Assembly: GCF_900091445.1 (NCBI RefSeq)
Contig: NZ_LT607733.1
Location: forward strand, 124,001-188,000
Length of the DNA stretch: 64,000 bases
Direction of reading: 5' to 3'
From: Micromonospora echinofusca
Lineage (GTDB): Bacteria > Actinomycetota > Actinomycetes > Mycobacteriales > Micromonosporaceae
Under the pieces are notes generated by a model. The model was not told where the DNA came from. It made no database searches and worked only from the letters and a program-made list of their open reading frames with translations. Every line of letters starts with the position of its first letter. Positions within the stretch are counted from its first letter, which is position 1. This document shows positions 26,246-35,128 of this stretch, in pieces. Made by a program: the position numbers and the translations under genes.

Positions 26246-27547
26246 TCACAGCGGGAGCTCCGCGCGGATCCTGGTGGGGCCACCGGCCGGGCTGGTCACG
26301 GAGAGCCGGCCGCCGGCGGCGCGGACCCGGTCGGCGATGCCGACCAGCCCGTGCCCCTTGGCCAGGTGGGCGCCGCCCTGCCCGTCGTCGTCGACGTCGA
26401 CCTCCAGCCGCCCCTCGTGCCGGGCCACGGTGACCTGGCACTCGGTCGCGCGGCTGTGCTTGGCGACGTTGGTCAGCGCCTCGGACACCACGAAGTAGGC
26501 GGTGCTCTCGACCGCCGGGTCGAGCCGGCCGGCCGGGCTGCCCAGCTCCGGGTCGAGCCGCAGCTCGATGGGGATCAGGCCGCGCCCGGCCAGGGCGGCC
26601 AGGGCGCTGGGCAGCCCCCGGTCGACCAGGATCGGTGGCGCGATGCCCCGGGACAGGGCGCGCAGCTCGGCGAGCGTCTCCCGGGTCTGGGTGACCGCCT
26701 CGTCCAGGGTGCGTCCGGCGGCCTCCGGGTCGACGGCGAGTTGCTGGCGGGCCCGGCTGAGGTCCATCGCCAGCCGGACCAGGCGCTGCTGCGGGCCGTC
26801 GTGGATGTCGCGCTCCAGCCGGCGCAGCGCGCTCGCCTCGGCGGAGACGGCGGCCCGTTTCTGCTCCTCCAGCACGGTGATCCGGTTGCGCATCTCGGCC
26901 ACGCCGGTGAGCAGGGCGCGGCCGAAGCTGGCCTGGAGCAGCGCGCAGCCGCGCGCCACGATCGGCAGGGTGATCAGGAAGAACAGCCCGATCGCGGTGT
27001 GCAGGCCGATCCGCGCGATGGTCGAGTCGCCCAGGCCGAGGAGTTGGGGGAGGCCCACGTCCTCCGGGTCGCCGTGCGGCAGCGCCCAGTCGTACGCCCA
27101 GTAGAGCGTGCCGGCGACGGCGCCGGCCCACCAGACCAGCGTGACCACGAAGGTGACGATGGCCACGATCAGCTTGAGGATGCCGTGCGCCAGGTCGAGC
27201 CAGGACTGCGCGTCCCCCATCGGCACGAAGATGCGCCGCCAGGCGCTCGCCCCGGGCTCGGCGAGCCGGTACTGGGGGCGGATGCGGGCCTGGTGCAGCA
27301 CGGCGGGGAGGCGCAGCCGCTCGATGTCGGCGAGGCCCCGGGCGGCGTAGAGGGTGCCGCTGAGGATCGGCAGGCCGATCACCGTCACGACCAGCCCGAG
27401 CCCGGCCGCCAGGCCGACCAGCAGGACGACGAAGCTGGCCAGGGCCAGCGGGAGGCCCAGCAGCACGTAGCCGGAGTCCAGCAGGAGCTGGCGGGAGATG
27501 GTCGGCGCCGGCACGGGCTGGTCGGCGGCGACGGGTACGGCGGTCAT
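26246..27547 (-). CDS. Membrane sensor histidine kinase (NarX/DesK-like)
   Basis: 433 aa from ATG 27547. The N-terminal half has about four to five membrane helices with a short conserved sensor region (DUF of the putative-sensor type, including YAARGLADIERLRLP). The HisKA_3 box is RRLERDIHDGPQQRLV, and the ATPase domain has VSEALTNVAKHSRATE, VDVDDDGQGGAH and GHGLVGIADRV. It phosphorylates the NarL-type regulator that follows. A near-perfect TAGGGC-N2-GCCCTA palindrome 60 nt upstream probably marks its own control site. Confidence 0.92.
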   Translation of the reverse strand: MTAVPVAADQPVPAPTISRQLLLDSGYVLLGLPLALASFVVLLVGLAAGLGLVVTVIGLPILSGTLYAARGLADIERLRLPAVLHQARIRPQYRLAEPGASAWRRIFVPMGDAQSWLDLAHGILKLIVAIVTFVVTLVWWAGAVAGTLYWAYDWALPHGDPEDVGLPQLLGLGDSTIARIGLHTAIGLFFLITLPIVARGCALLQASFGRALLTGVAEMRNRITVLEEQKRAAVSAEASALRRLERDIHDGPQQRLVRLAMDLSRARQQLAVDPEAAGRTLDEAVTQTRETLAELRALSRGIAPPILVDRGLPSALAALAGRGLIPIELRLDPELGSPAGRLDPAVESTAYFVVSEALTNVAKHSRATECQVTVARHEGRLEVDVDDDGQGGAHLAKGHGLVGIADRVRAAGGRLSVTSPAGGPTRIRAELPL

Positions 27548-27606
27548 GCCACGAGGCTAGGCAGAACGGGGTGGCCGGCCCATCCCGTCGGCCCGCCTCT
27601 GCGGCG

Positions 27607-27620
27607 TAGGGCTGGCCCTA
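27607..27620. promoter_or_regulatory. TAGGGC-TG-GCCCTA palindrome upstream of the kinase gene
   Basis: Six-base arms TAGGGC and GCCCTA are separated by TG, 60 nt before the kinase start. Symmetric sites of this type fit a dimeric LuxR-class regulator, so autoregulation by the adjacent response regulator is the likely role. Inference. Confidence 0.45.
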
Positions 27621-27810
27621 CCGTGACCGGATCGTGGGCGAGCCGTGGGTCGCGCGATTGGTCAGAGAAGTCTTAATTGAGCAATAATCGGCGCGGTCAG
27701 CGCCAACGGCACCGCCCGGAGGCCGGGCGGCGGCCGGCGGAGGCCGCTGGATCGATCTTGCGGAATGGAGGGGCTGGTGAAGCCGCGTCGCGAGCTTTCA
27801 AGATCGCGAT

Positions 27811-27839
27811 TTGTGCACGCCTTCACAAGCGCCTACTCT
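27811..27839 (+). promoter_or_regulatory. Rex operator overlapping the rex-hemACDB promoter
   Basis: TTGTGCACGCCTTCACAA (27811-27828) matches the Rex operator TTGTGAANNNNTTCACAA with a single change in the left arm. It contains a -35-like TTGTGC (27811-27816), and TACTCT (27834-27839) lies 17 nt further on as the -10. Rex bound here would block polymerase when NADH is low and release it when NADH/NAD+ rises, so the operon is redox-autoregulated. Confidence 0.85.
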
Positions 27840-27947
27840 GTAGTTCCGACGCGCCCTGCTAGCACAGCCGGCAATCTCGGTCGCCAGCGGGAGTCCCGAA
27901 ACGGCCGGCCGGTGGAGTTGGCCGAGGATCGCACCGCACGGAGTCTC

Positions 27948-28718
27948 ATGAGTCAGCACCGTCACCCTGGCGCGCCCGGCCGCGCCGGTGCCGTACCGGC
28001 GCTCCCGGATCTGCCGGAGGCGACCGTCGCGCGGCTCCCGGAATACCTCCGTGCCCTGCACAATCTCGCCGAAACCGGCCACGAGACCGTGTCCAGCGAG
28101 GGTCTGGCCAGCGCCGCCGGCGTGAACTCCGCGAAGCTCCGCAAGGACCTCTCGCACCTCGGCTCGTACGGCACCCGTGGCGTCGGCTACGACGTCGGGC
28201 TGCTGATCGACCAGATCGAGTACGTGCTCGGGCTCACCCAGCGGCGGGCCGTCGCCCTGGTCGGCGTGGGTAATCTCGGTCACGCCCTCGCCGGCTACGA
28301 CGGCTTCGTCAGCCGTGGCTTCCGGATCGCCGCGCTCTTCGACGCCGACACCGCGCGGGTCGGCGAGGAGATCAACGGGCTGGTCGTCCGACACATCGAC
28401 GAACTGCCCCGCGTCGCCGCCGCGGAGGCCATCGCCATCGGCGTGATCGCCACCCCCGCCTCGGCCGCCCAGGCGGTGGCGGACCAGCTCGTGGCCGTCG
28501 GTGTGACGAGCATCCTGAACTTCGCCCCGTGCGTACTCTCGGTCCCGGAGGGGGTCGACCTGCGCAAGGTCGATCTCGCCATCGAGCTGCAGATCCTGTC
28601 CTTCCACGAGCACCGCAAGGCATCGCTGACCGCGCTCCCCGCCACCGGTGGGTCCGCCCTCACCGCCCTGCCCGGGGGGCTCGCCGTCACCGACCCGCAG
28701 GAGGCGATCGGCACGTGA
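27948..28718 (+). CDS. rex: Redox-sensing transcriptional repressor Rex
   Basis: 256 aa from ATG 27948 (GGAG 5 nt upstream); earlier in-frame ATGs lie inside the promoter. The N-terminal winged helix (about 25-85) has LASAAGVNSAKLRKDLSHLG. The Rossmann NAD(H) domain starts VALVGVGNLGHAL, with GxGxxG at 106-111. A C-terminal swapped helix lies in ELQILSFHE, followed by a 30-residue tail. Rex dimers sense the NADH/NAD+ ratio and repress respiratory and haem genes. It heads the hem operon here, and its stop overlaps the hemA start (GTGA). Confidence 0.97.
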   Translation: MSQHRHPGAPGRAGAVPALPDLPEATVARLPEYLRALHNLAETGHETVSSEGLASAAGVNSAKLRKDLSHLGSYGTRGVGYDVGLLIDQIEYVLGLTQRRAVALVGVGNLGHALAGYDGFVSRGFRIAALFDADTARVGEEINGLVVRHIDELPRVAAAEAIAIGVIATPASAAQAVADQLVAVGVTSILNFAPCVLSVPEGVDLRKVDLAIELQILSFHEHRKASLTALPATGGSALTALPGGLAVTDPQEAIGT

Positions 28719-30163
28719 AACTGCTCGTCGTCGGCGCGTCCTACCGCACCGCTCCCGTCGCCACGCTGGAGCAGCTCGCGGTCGGCCCCGCAGACCTCAC
28801 CCGCACCCTTGACCGGCTGGTCGCCCAGCCGTACGTGACCGAGGCCGTGATCGTCTCCACCTGCAACCGGGTGGAGGTCTACGCCGCCGTGTCCGGCTTC
28901 CACGGCGGCCTCGGCGACATCTGCGCGGTGCTGGCCGAGCAGGCCGGCTGCCAGCCCGCCGCGCTCGCCAACCACCTCTACGTGCACTTCGACGCCGCCG
29001 CCGTGGACCACGTCTTCCGCGTCGCCGCCGGGCTCGACTCGATGGTGGTCGGCGAGGCGCAGATCCTCGGCCAGCTCCGGGACGCCTACCATTCCGCGAC
29101 CGGAGCCGACACCGCCGGGCGGCTGCTGCACGAGCTGATGCAGCAGGCGCTGCGGGTCGGCAAGCGGGCGCACGCGGAGACCGGGATCGACCGGGCCGGC
29201 CAGAGCGTGGTGACCGCCGCGCTGGAGCTGGCCGCCGGGCACCTCGACGGTGACCTCGCCGGCCGTCCCGCGCTCGTGGTCGGTGCGGGCGCGATGGGGT
29301 CGCTGGGCGTCGCCACGCTGTCCCGGCTGGGCGCCGGGCCGCTCACCGTCACCAACCGGGGCACCGACCGGGCCGTCCGGCTGGCCGAGGCGTACGGGGC
29401 CGGCGCGACGCCGATGGCGGAGCTGACCACCGTGCTCTCCACAGTGGACATCGTAGTGGCCGCCACCGCGGCTGCCGAAGCGGTCCTCACCCGTGAGGTG
29501 GTGACCCGGGCGCTCGCCCGGCGCGACCCCGAGCGGGGGCCCCTGGTCCTGCTCGACCTGGCCGTACCGCGCGACGTGGAGGCCGGCGTCGCCGAGCTGC
29601 CCGGCGTCGAGGTCATCGACATCGACCGGATGGCGGCGCTGCTCGCCGACGGGCCCGCCGCCACCGACGCCGCCGCCGTCGAGCGGATCGTGGTCGGCGA
29701 GGTCGACGCCTTCCTCACCTGGCTGCGCGGCGCCGACGTGGCGCCCACGGTGGCGGCCCTGCGCGGCCGTGCCGACGACGTGGTGGGCGCCGAGCTGCGC
29801 CGCCTCGCCCAGCGCCGTCCGGACCTCACCGACGACCAGCGCGCCGAGGTGGCCCGTACGGTGCACCGGGTCGTGCAGCGGCTGCTGCACCAGCCGACCG
29901 TGCGGGTCCGCCAGTTGGCGGCCGAGCCCGGCGGCGACCAGTACGCGGCCCTGCTGCGCGAGCTGTTCGACCTCCAGGTGCCGCAGACCTCGCCCGTCGA
30001 CAACGTCCCCGACATCGGGGCCGGCGACGCCGCGCCGCCGTTCGGCCTGGCCGACGTTCCGCCGCCCGTCGGCCTCGCCGACGTTCCGCCGCCCGTCGGC
30101 CTCGCCGACATTCCGCCGTCGACGCGCTCCGCCGACGTCCCGCCCATCGGAGGTGAGCGATGA
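28715..30163 (+). CDS. hemA: Glutamyl-tRNA reductase
   Basis: 482 aa from GTG 28715. First step of tetrapyrrole synthesis by the C5 route: NADPH reduction of glutamyl-tRNA to glutamate-1-semialdehyde. The catalytic Cys50 is in STCNRVEVYA, the signature VVGEAQILGQ follows, and the NADPH domain has LVVGAGAMGSLG. The dimerisation helix is near residues 325-420. The C-terminus is extended by four 9-residue repeats (PFGLADVPP, PVGLADVPP, PVGLADIPP, STRSADVPP), which are not needed for catalysis. Overlaps rex and hemC by 4 nt each, so expression is translationally coupled. Confidence 0.97.
   Translation: MKLLVVGASYRTAPVATLEQLAVGPADLTRTLDRLVAQPYVTEAVIVSTCNRVEVYAAVSGFHGGLGDICAVLAEQAGCQPAALANHLYVHFDAAAVDHVFRVAAGLDSMVVGEAQILGQLRDAYHSATGADTAGRLLHELMQQALRVGKRAHAETGIDRAGQSVVTAALELAAGHLDGDLAGRPALVVGAGAMGSLGVATLSRLGAGPLTVTNRGTDRAVRLAEAYGAGATPMAELTTVLSTVDIVVAATAAAEAVLTREVVTRALARRDPERGPLVLLDLAVPRDVEAGVAELPGVEVIDIDRMAALLADGPAATDAAAVERIVVGEVDAFLTWLRGADVAPTVAALRGRADDVVGAELRRLAQRRPDLTDDQRAEVARTVHRVVQRLLHQPTVRVRQLAAEPGGDQYAALLRELFDLQVPQTSPVDNVPDIGAGDAAPPFGLADVPPPVGLADVPPPVGLADIPPSTRSADVPPIGGER
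30038..30145 (+). repeat. 27-bp tandem repeat inside hemA (4 copies)
   Basis: Four consecutive 27-nt units begin at 30038, 30065, 30092 and 30119. The first three are nearly identical and the fourth is diverged. They encode a GLADVPP-type repeat at the C-terminus of HemA. Copy number may vary between strains. Confidence 0.85.
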
Positions 30164-31155
30164 GCACGCCCCTGCGCCTCGGTACCCGCGGCAGCAAACT
30201 GGCCATGGCCCAGTCCGGCCACGTCGCCGAGGCCCTGACCGCCGCCACCGGCCGGCCCGTCGAGCTGGTCGAGGTGGTCACCGCCGGCGACCGCTCGTCC
30301 GCGCCGGTGCACCGGCTCGGCGTCGGCGTCTTCGTCTCCGCCCTACGCGACGCGCTGACCGCCGGCACGATCGACTTCGCGGTGCACTCCTACAAGGACC
30401 TGCCCACCGCCGCGGCGGCCGGGCTGCACGTCGCGGCGGTGCCGACCCGGCAGGACCCGCGGGACGCGCTGGTCGCCCGGGACGGCCGTACCCTCACCGA
30501 GCTGCCCTCCGGCGCGACCGTGGGCACGGGCGCGCTGCGCCGCATCGCCCAGCTGCACGCCCTCGGGATGCAGCTGGAGGTCACCCCGATCCGCGGCAAC
30601 GTCGACAGCCGCCTCGCGCGGGTGCTCGGCCCGGAGGCCGACCTCGACGCGGTCGTGCTGGCCCGGGCCGGGCTGGCCCGGCTCGGGCGGACCGATGTGA
30701 TCACCGAGACGCTCGACCCGATGCTGATGCTGCCCGCGCCCGCCCAGGGCGCGCTGGCGGTGGAGTGCCGGGCCGACGACACCGACCTGGTCGAGCTGCT
30801 CGCCGTGCTCGACCACGCACCGTCCCACGCCGCGGTCGTCGCGGAGCGGGCGCTGCTGGCCACCCTGGAGGCCGGGTGCTCCGCCCCGGTCGCCGCCTAC
30901 GCCGTCGTCGCCGAAGGCGAGCCAACCGGCTCGGGTGCCGAGGGCGATGTCGTCCAGGAGATCTATCTGCGCGGGGCGGTGATCAGCCCGGACGGTACGA
31001 GAGACCTCCGGCTGTCCCGCACCGGAACGCTCGCCGACGCGGCGGAGATCGGCAAGGCACTCGCCGCCGAACTCCTCGACCTCGGCGCCGACTCGATCCT
31101 CGGCCACGATGGACACGCCGGCCCGGGGACCCAGCAATTTGGGAGCACAGAATGA
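30160..31155 (+). CDS. hemC: Hydroxymethylbilane synthase (porphobilinogen deaminase)
   Basis: 331 aa, ATG 30160 overlapping the hemA stop. It polymerises four porphobilinogens into hydroxymethylbilane. RLGTRGSKLAMAQS is the N-terminal substrate loop, SYKDLPT carries the conserved Asp/Lys, and Cys240 in EAGCSAPVAAY binds the dipyrromethane cofactor. The length is normal for actinobacteria. Overlaps hemD through ATGA. Confidence 0.97.
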   Translation: MSTPLRLGTRGSKLAMAQSGHVAEALTAATGRPVELVEVVTAGDRSSAPVHRLGVGVFVSALRDALTAGTIDFAVHSYKDLPTAAAAGLHVAAVPTRQDPRDALVARDGRTLTELPSGATVGTGALRRIAQLHALGMQLEVTPIRGNVDSRLARVLGPEADLDAVVLARAGLARLGRTDVITETLDPMLMLPAPAQGALAVECRADDTDLVELLAVLDHAPSHAAVVAERALLATLEAGCSAPVAAYAVVAEGEPTGSGAEGDVVQEIYLRGAVISPDGTRDLRLSRTGTLADAAEIGKALAAELLDLGADSILGHDGHAGPGTQQFGSTE

Positions 31156-32732
31156 CCCGCACCCGTAAGCCCGTAGGCCGCATCGCCTTCGTCGGGGCCG
31201 GTCCCGGCGACCCGGGCCTGCTGACCCGCCGGGCGCACGACGCCCTGGTCGACGCCGACCAGGTGGTGTACGACCGGGGAGTCCCCGAGTCGCTGCTCGA
31301 CGCCGTGCGCGCCCAGGCCAGGTCCGACGCCGAGTTCACGCCGGCGGAGGGCGCGCCGGGTGACGTGGCGAAGGTGCTGATCTCGGCGGCCCGCTCCGGG
31401 CTGAACGCGGTGCACCTGGTCGCCGGCGACCCGTTCGGCCACGACTCGGTCGTCAAGGAGGTGCAGGCGGTCGCGCGGACCGCCGCGCACTTCGAGGTGG
31501 TTCCCGGCGTCGGCCAGGCCGAGGGGGTGGCGACCTACGCGGGCGTGCCGCTGCCGGGCGTACGGACGGCGGCCGACGTCGAGGACGTCAGCACGCTGGA
31601 CTTCGACGCGCTGGCCGCCGCCGTGCGCCGGGGCTCGCTGGCCTTGGCCGTGGACGCCGGTGACCTCGCCGCGATCCGCGACGGGCTGCTCGCCGCCGGC
31701 GTGGAGGGCACCACCGGCGTGGGGGTGACCGGGGACGGCACCGGCGAGACGCAGTACACCACCACCTCGACCGTCGACTCGTTCGTCGCGGCGGCGCTCG
31801 GCTTCACCGGCCGGGTGGTGCTCACCGTCGGCGAGGGCGTGGGCCAGCGCGACAAGCTGAGCTGGTGGGAGAACCGGCCGCTGTACGGCTGGAAGGTCCT
31901 CGTGCCCCGCACCAAGGAACAGGCCGGCGTGATGAGCGCGCGGCTGCGCGCGTACGGGGCCATCCCCTGCGAGGTGCCGACGATCGCGGTCGAGCCGCCG
32001 CGTACCCCCGCCCAGATGGAGCGGGCGGTCAAGGGCCTGGTCGACGGCCGGTACGCCTGGGTGATCTTCACCTCCGTCAACGCGGTCCGCGCGGTCTGGG
32101 AGAAGTTCGCCGAGCACGGCCTGGACGCCCGGCACTTCGGCGGCGTGAAGATCGCCTGTATCGGCGAGGCGACCGCCGATGCCGTCCGCGCGTTCGGCAT
32201 CCAGCCCGAGCTGATCCCGTCGGGCGAGCAGTCCTCCGACGGGCTGCTGGCCGAGTTCTCGCCGCACGACGAGATCCTCGACCCGGTCGGCCGGGTGCTG
32301 CTGCCGCGCGCCGACATCGCCACCGAGACCCTCGCCGCCGGGCTCACCGAGCGCGGCTGGGAGGTCGACGACGTGACCGCGTACCGGACGGTCCGGGCCG
32401 CCCCGCCGCCCGCCGAGATCCGGGACGCGATCAAGTCGGGTGGCTTCGACGCGGTGCTCTTCACGTCCAGCTCGACGGTGCGCAATCTGGTGGGTATCGC
32501 GGGGAAGCCGCACGCCCGTACCGTCGTTGCTGTGATCGGGCCCAAGACGGCGGAGACCGCGACGGAGTTCGGCCTGCGGGTCGACGTCCAGCCGCCGCAC
32601 GCCTCGGTCCCCGATCTGGTGGAGGCGCTCGCCGCCTACGCCGTCGAGTTGCGCGAGAAGCTCGCCGCCATGCCGGCGAAGCAGCGCCGTGGCTCGAAGG
32701 TGCAGGGGCCGACCGCCCTGCGGTTCCGGTAG
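31152..32732 (+). CDS. hemD: Fused uroporphyrinogen-III methyltransferase-like / uroporphyrinogen-III synthase
   Basis: 526 aa from ATG 31152. The first about 245 residues follow the SUMT/CobA fold ([30 protein letters not shown]). The sequence is weak in places, so the domain may be degenerate. Residues about 265-500 are HemD ([59 protein letters not shown]), which cyclises hydroxymethylbilane to uroporphyrinogen III. The same fusion occurs in Streptomyces and mycobacteria. It overlaps hemC by 4 nt; hemB follows after 19 nt. Confidence 0.95.
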   Translation: MTRTRKPVGRIAFVGAGPGDPGLLTRRAHDALVDADQVVYDRGVPESLLDAVRAQARSDAEFTPAEGAPGDVAKVLISAARSGLNAVHLVAGDPFGHDSVVKEVQAVARTAAHFEVVPGVGQAEGVATYAGVPLPGVRTAADVEDVSTLDFDALAAAVRRGSLALAVDAGDLAAIRDGLLAAGVEGTTGVGVTGDGTGETQYTTTSTVDSFVAAALGFTGRVVLTVGEGVGQRDKLSWWENRPLYGWKVLVPRTKEQAGVMSARLRAYGAIPCEVPTIAVEPPRTPAQMERAVKGLVDGRYAWVIFTSVNAVRAVWEKFAEHGLDARHFGGVKIACIGEATADAVRAFGIQPELIPSGEQSSDGLLAEFSPHDEILDPVGRVLLPRADIATETLAAGLTERGWEVDDVTAYRTVRAAPPPAEIRDAIKSGGFDAVLFTSSSTVRNLVGIAGKPHARTVVAVIGPKTAETATEFGLRVDVQPPHASVPDLVEALAAYAVELREKLAAMPAKQRRGSKVQGPTALRFR

Positions 32733-32751
32733 TCGTAGCAGGAGGTCCGTG

Positions 32752-33735
32752 ATGCCGTACCCCGAGATCCGGCCCCGCCGGCTGCGCCGCAACGCGGCCG
32801 TCCGGCGGCTGGTCTCCGAGACCCGAGTCGACCCGGCCGAACTGGTCGTGCCGATGTTCGTCAAGGAGGGGTTGACGGAACCGCGGGCGATCGCGTCGCT
32901 CCCGGGGGTGCTCCAGCACTCCCGGGACTCGCTCCGCAAGGCCGCCGCCGAGGCGGTCCAGGCGGGCGTCGGCGGCATCATGCTCTTCGGCGTGCCGGAG
33001 CAGCGGGACCCCACGGGCTCCGGAGGCATCGACCCGGACGGCATCCTCAACGTCGCGATCCGAGACGTCGTCGCCGAGGTGGGCGACGCCACGGTCGTGA
33101 TGAGCGACCTCTGCCTGGACGAGTTCACCTCGCACGGGCACTGCGGCCTGCTCACCCCCGGCGGCGACGTGGACAACGACGCCACGCTGGAGGCGTACGC
33201 CGGGATGGCGGTGGCCCAGGCCGCCGCCGGGGTCGGGGTGGTCGGGCCCTCCGGGATGATGGACGGCCAGATCGCGGTGGTACGCCGGGCGCTCGACGCC
33301 GCGGGCCACCAGGACGTGGCCGTGCTGGCGTACGCCGTCAAGTACGCCTCGGCCTTCTACGGCCCGTTCCGCGACGCGGTGGAGTCGGCGCTGGAGGGCG
33401 ACCGGCGCACCTACCAGCAGGACCCGGCGAACCTGCGGGAGTCGCTGCGCGAGGTCGAGCTGGACGTCGCCGAGGGCGCCGACATGGTGATGGTCAAGCC
33501 GGCTCTGCCGTACCTCGACGTGGTGGCGGCCGTCCGCGCGGCGGTGGACGTCCCCGTCGCCGCCTACCAGGTCTCCGGCGAGTACGCGATGGTCGAGGCG
33601 GCCGCCGCGAACGGCTGGATCGACCGGGAGCGGGTCATGCTGGAGACGCTCACCTCGATCCGCCGGGCGGGCGCCCAGATCATCCTCACCTACTGGGCGG
33701 TCGAGGCCGCCCAACTCCTCCGCCAGCGCTACTGA
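32752..33735 (+). CDS. hemB: Delta-aminolevulinic acid dehydratase (porphobilinogen synthase)
   Basis: 327 aa. AGGAGG (32740-32745) is 6 nt before ATG 32752; the adjacent GTG at 32749 is also possible. It condenses two ALA molecules to porphobilinogen. The metal-binding loop [15 protein letters not shown] has the Cys-rich zinc-type ligand pattern, and the two Schiff-base lysines are in [12 protein letters not shown] and [12 protein letters not shown]. Last gene of the rex-hemACDB operon. It is followed by a GC-rich simple-sequence tract rather than a clear terminator. Confidence 0.97.
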   Translation: MPYPEIRPRRLRRNAAVRRLVSETRVDPAELVVPMFVKEGLTEPRAIASLPGVLQHSRDSLRKAAAEAVQAGVGGIMLFGVPEQRDPTGSGGIDPDGILNVAIRDVVAEVGDATVVMSDLCLDEFTSHGHCGLLTPGGDVDNDATLEAYAGMAVAQAAAGVGVVGPSGMMDGQIAVVRRALDAAGHQDVAVLAYAVKYASAFYGPFRDAVESALEGDRRTYQQDPANLRESLREVELDVAEGADMVMVKPALPYLDVVAAVRAAVDVPVAAYQVSGEYAMVEAAAANGWIDRERVMLETLTSIRRAGAQIILTYWAVEAAQLLRQRY

Positions 33736-33737
33736 CC

Positions 33738-33828
33738 GCCGCCCCGCCCCGCCGGGACCCGCCCCGCCCCGCCCCGCCCCGGGCCGGGTCGGGTCGGTTT
33801 GGGTCGGGCCGGGTCGGGTCGGGTTGAG
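33738..33828. repeat. Low-complexity GC tract after hemB
   Basis: Tandem CCGCCCC-like units on the left and GGGTCGG-like units on the right, partly complementary, so the RNA could fold on itself. Possibly a slipped-strand-prone tract that also acts as a terminator for the hem operon. Confidence 0.5.
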
Positions 33829-34010
33829 CGGCGCTGGCGGGCTCTGCGCTGGTGCTTGTTGCTGCCGAGCGGCGCGCTTTCGGTGCCTCGCCCGCAGCCT
33901 CAGGTGTCGGTGTGCCACCCCATTGGCGCTGCCCCGGCACCCGCTTGCTTGCCGGAAACGGCCGAACGTTCGTCACGGTAAGTGATATCGCTGCGCTCGA
34001 AGGTCAGTGA

Positions 34011-34101
34011 CCTCCGGACGCTTTGCTCTGCAGCCATATACGCACCGGCGACACCCGGTGACTGTTGCGTATATGGCTGCAGAGCAAAGCGCGCGCGGAG
34101 G
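34011..34101. repeat. Large nested intergenic palindrome
   Basis: The 26-nt segment 34019-34044 is exactly complementary to 34066-34091; it begins CGCTTTGCTCTG and its inner end reads CATATACGCA. An outer CCTCCG (34011-34016) pairs with CGGAGG (34096-34101) across a small internal loop. CACCGG (34043-34048) pairs with CCGGTG (34055-34060) as an alternative inner hairpin. The AT content of the arms is higher than the surroundings. It looks like a mobile or dispersed palindromic element (REP/MITE-like) or a strong cruciform. No coding function. Confidence 0.8.
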
Positions 34102-34299
34102 TGGGTGGCTCCGCAGCGAGCCGGAAGATAGAACTGCTGGTCAGGCCGTTTCGACTATTGGTGAGGTCGCTGAGGGTCGCTTCGAGGCGAAGGATGCAGT
34201 TACGCAGAGTAGGAATTGGGTGGGAGCTCACTTCTGTTACTGCGAGTCACTCTTTAACGGGCGAGGCCGGTTTGCTGCGGTGTGGCGTCGGGCAGTGGG

Positions 34300-34327
34300 T
34301 TTTCCACAGGCGGCTGGGTTATCCACA
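34300..34327 (+). promoter_or_regulatory. Two DnaA-box-like sequences
   Basis: TTTTCCACA (34300-34308) and TTATCCACA (34319-34327) start 19 nt apart on the same strand, 50-80 nt before the XRE regulator. The second is an exact classical DnaA box. Two sites alone do not make an origin; a role in DnaA titration or in regulation of the next gene is possible. Confidence 0.35.
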
Positions 34328-34379
34328 GGCGGCGCGGGTGGGATTGCGGGAGGGCGCGGCAGCGGGGGAGCGTGACCGG

Positions 34380-35063
34380 ATGACCGCCCTACCCGCAGAA
34401 CCGGCGAGTGGCCGGCCCCTGAATCCCGCCGCCGGGACGGACTCCGCCGTCGCGCCCGGCTCCGTCGCGCCCGGCGCTGAAGCCGTCGCGCCGGGCTCTG
34501 AGGCCGCCGCGCCGGGTCCTGAGGCCGCCGCGTTGAGCTCACGTGAGCAGTCGGTGATGTTGACCGAGCCGTTCGACACGCCGTGGCCGGCTGCGGGCAT
34601 CGTCCGGGCGGTGCGGCGGTACGCCAGCCTCAGCCAGCGGGAGCTGGCCCGGTGGGCCGGGGTGAACCACTCCACCGTCGGGCGGATCGAGGCGGGCCGG
34701 TTGGTGCCGAGCATCCTGCTCCTGCGCCGCATCATCGGGGTCGCCGGCTTCCGGCTGGCCGTCGTCGACGAGTTCGGGCGGGTGCTGAAGCCGATGCGGG
34801 ACTGGCAGGACACCCGGGACGGGGCGGGGCGTCGCTATCCCTCGCACCTGGACACCATCCTCGACCCCGAGCCGGGCGAGTGGTGGGCGGACGTCTACGG
34901 GTTGGCCCGCCCGCCGGAGACGTTCTACCGCGACCGCAGGGTCCGCGACGCCATGCGGCGGCGCAGCCAGTGGGAGGTGCGGGTGGCGAAGTACCGCAGC
35001 GTGCCCCCGCCACCGCGTGTGCCCCCACCGCCGCGGCTGCCCGACCCACGCCTTCCGTGGTGA
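34380..35063 (+). CDS. XRE-family HTH regulator with disordered N-terminus
   Basis: 227 aa from ATG 34380, preceded by GGGGGAG; an internal ATG at 34557 is the alternative. Residues about 20-55 are a low-complexity VAPGS/EAVAPGSEAAAPG repeat. The HTH is RRYASLSQRELARWAGVNHS, then TVGRIEAGRLVPSILLLRRI. The C-terminal part contains GEWWADVYGLARPPETFYRDR and a Pro-rich tail. Likely a cytoplasmic DNA-binding regulator or antitoxin-like protein; target unknown. No toxin gene is adjacent. Confidence 0.75.
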   Translation: MTALPAEPASGRPLNPAAGTDSAVAPGSVAPGAEAVAPGSEAAAPGPEAAALSSREQSVMLTEPFDTPWPAAGIVRAVRRYASLSQRELARWAGVNHSTVGRIEAGRLVPSILLLRRIIGVAGFRLAVVDEFGRVLKPMRDWQDTRDGAGRRYPSHLDTILDPEPGEWWADVYGLARPPETFYRDRRVRDAMRRRSQWEVRVAKYRSVPPPPRVPPPPRLPDPRLPW

Positions 35064-35067
35064 GCGA

Positions 35068-35106
35068 ACGGCCCGCCACCCGGGAAACTCCTGGGCGGCG
35101 GGCCGT
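35068..35106. terminator. Bidirectional terminator
   Basis: ACGGCCCGCC (35068-35077) pairs exactly with GGCGGGCCGT (35097-35106), with further CCCGGG/CCTGGG pairing inside. It lies between the convergent XRE and nuclease genes. Confidence 0.7.
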
Positions 35107-35128
35107 CGGAACGTGCTCCGGTGCGACG

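Larger units (their letters stand above)
27548..27947. other. Divergent control region between the NarL kinase and rex
   Basis: 400 bases without a gene. The left third serves the kinase operon (palindrome 27607-27620). The right part holds the Rex operator and the rex-hem promoter (27811-27839), giving a leader of about 100 nt before rex. The leader from about 27850 is GC-rich with no clear structure. Confidence 0.6.
33736..34379. other. Repeat-rich intergenic region
   Basis: 644 bases. 33738-33828 is a simple-sequence tract of CCGCCCC units then GGGTCGG units. 34011-34101 is a large nested palindrome, described separately. 34300-34308 (TTTTCCACA) and 34319-34327 (TTATCCACA) resemble DnaA boxes. 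No convincing gene, though short open frames cross it. Confidence 0.55.

Noticed and set aside
34300..34327. Replication origin
   Set aside because: Only two DnaA boxes, no dnaA/dnaN/repA gene nearby and no AT-rich unwinding element.
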